Of a DNA stretch of 6,136 nucleotides, positions 6,083-6,136 are shown piece by piece. The first letter of the stretch is position 1; every line of letters begins with the position of its first letter. Under the pieces are notes generated by a model, which worked only from the letters and a program-made list of their open reading frames with translations, was not told where the DNA came from and ran no database searches. Made by a program: the position numbers and the translations under genes. Source of the DNA: an uncultured Candidatus Saccharibacteria bacterium (GTDB taxonomy: Bacteria > Patescibacteria > Saccharimonadia > Saccharimonadales > UBA6022). Location: contig CAMPJF010000065.1 of the NCBI GenBank assembly GCA_946886725.1, positions 1-6,136 on the forward strand. Direction: 5' to 3'.

Positions 6083-6136
6083 TATAATAGGTCACATAAT
6101 TAGTTCGATTTTCACCAAGTAAAATACCCATCGGCG
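6054..6136 (-). CDS. Possible C-terminal tail of a convergent gene, cut by right edge
   Basis: On the minus strand a frame is open from the right edge (last full codon 6134-6132) to a TAA at 6056-6054, encoding 26 full codons ending GENRTNYVTYYNYPPPISGG. The composition looks protein-like (Tyr-, Asn- and Pro-containing tail), and the stop falls in the outer stem of the hairpin, a common arrangement for convergent genes sharing a terminator. A run this short is expected by chance fairly often, and I do not recognise the family. An ATG at 6131-6129 exists, but a 25-residue gene starting there is less likely than a longer gene continuing beyond the window. Confidence 0.3.
   Translation of the reverse strand, partial: PMGILLGENRTNYVTYYNYPPPISGG

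Noticed and set aside
6083..6088. Perfect TATAAT hexamer on the plus strand after the hairpin
   Set aside because: No -35 element is found at a suitable distance because that position falls within the hairpin, and no plus-strand gene start follows in the window.
1..6136. Alternative genetic code (TGA as glycine, as in some other CPR lineages)
   Set aside because: None of the four main genes contains an in-frame TGA, and all conserved motifs read correctly with the standard bacterial code.
1..6136. Mobile elements, CRISPR arrays, tRNA or rRNA genes
   Set aside because: I saw no spaced repeats, terminal inverted repeats, transposase motifs or structured RNA sequence; nearly all of the window is accounted for by coding sequence.

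Overview
The window reads like a piece of a small-genome bacterial chromosome. The best guess is a Candidate Phyla Radiation organism, most likely Candidatus Saccharibacteria (TM7) or a relative. This rests on the look of the proteins (a compact glycolytic pair, a signal-less GH5-type glucanase, and a large membrane-anchored wall-active protein built from DUF4082 and GH25-like modules). It is an impression from family resemblance, not a phylogeny. The standard bacterial code fits: none of the genes contains an in-frame TGA, and the three complete genes all end in TAA.

Layout. Bases 1-3697 hold three genes on the minus strand, transcribed right to left: a GH5_9-like exo-beta-1,3-glucanase (3697-2693), pyruvate kinase pyk (2666-1248) and phosphoglycerate kinase pgk (1221 to beyond the left edge). 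The two gaps between them are both 26 nt, so they look like one transcription unit. A perfect TATAAT box 7 nt in front of pyk suggests an additional, possibly leaderless, start. Bases 3698-3924 are a 227-nt divergent control region with a promoter for the rightward gene, a CRP/FNR-like palindrome and three copies of an ATCACSGGG word. Bases 3925-6039 encode a 704-residue cell-surface protein on the plus strand: an N-terminal membrane anchor, a DUF4082 domain, a GH25/DUF1906-like barrel, a Pro/Thr linker and a cysteine-rich C-terminal domain that looks like an RlpA/expansin-type double-psi beta-barrel. It ends at a strong 12-bp hairpin. A short open frame on the minus strand entering from the right edge may be the tail of a convergent gene that shares this hairpin.

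How it may fit together (inference). Pyk and Pgk are the two ATP-forming steps of lower glycolysis. The glucanase upstream could release glucose from beta-1,3-glucan and feed that pathway. The divergent surface protein carries two modules suited to binding and loosening a cell wall, as would be useful to an epibiont attached to a host cell. The shared control region makes coordinated regulation of glucan use and surface attack possible, but nothing in the sequence proves it.
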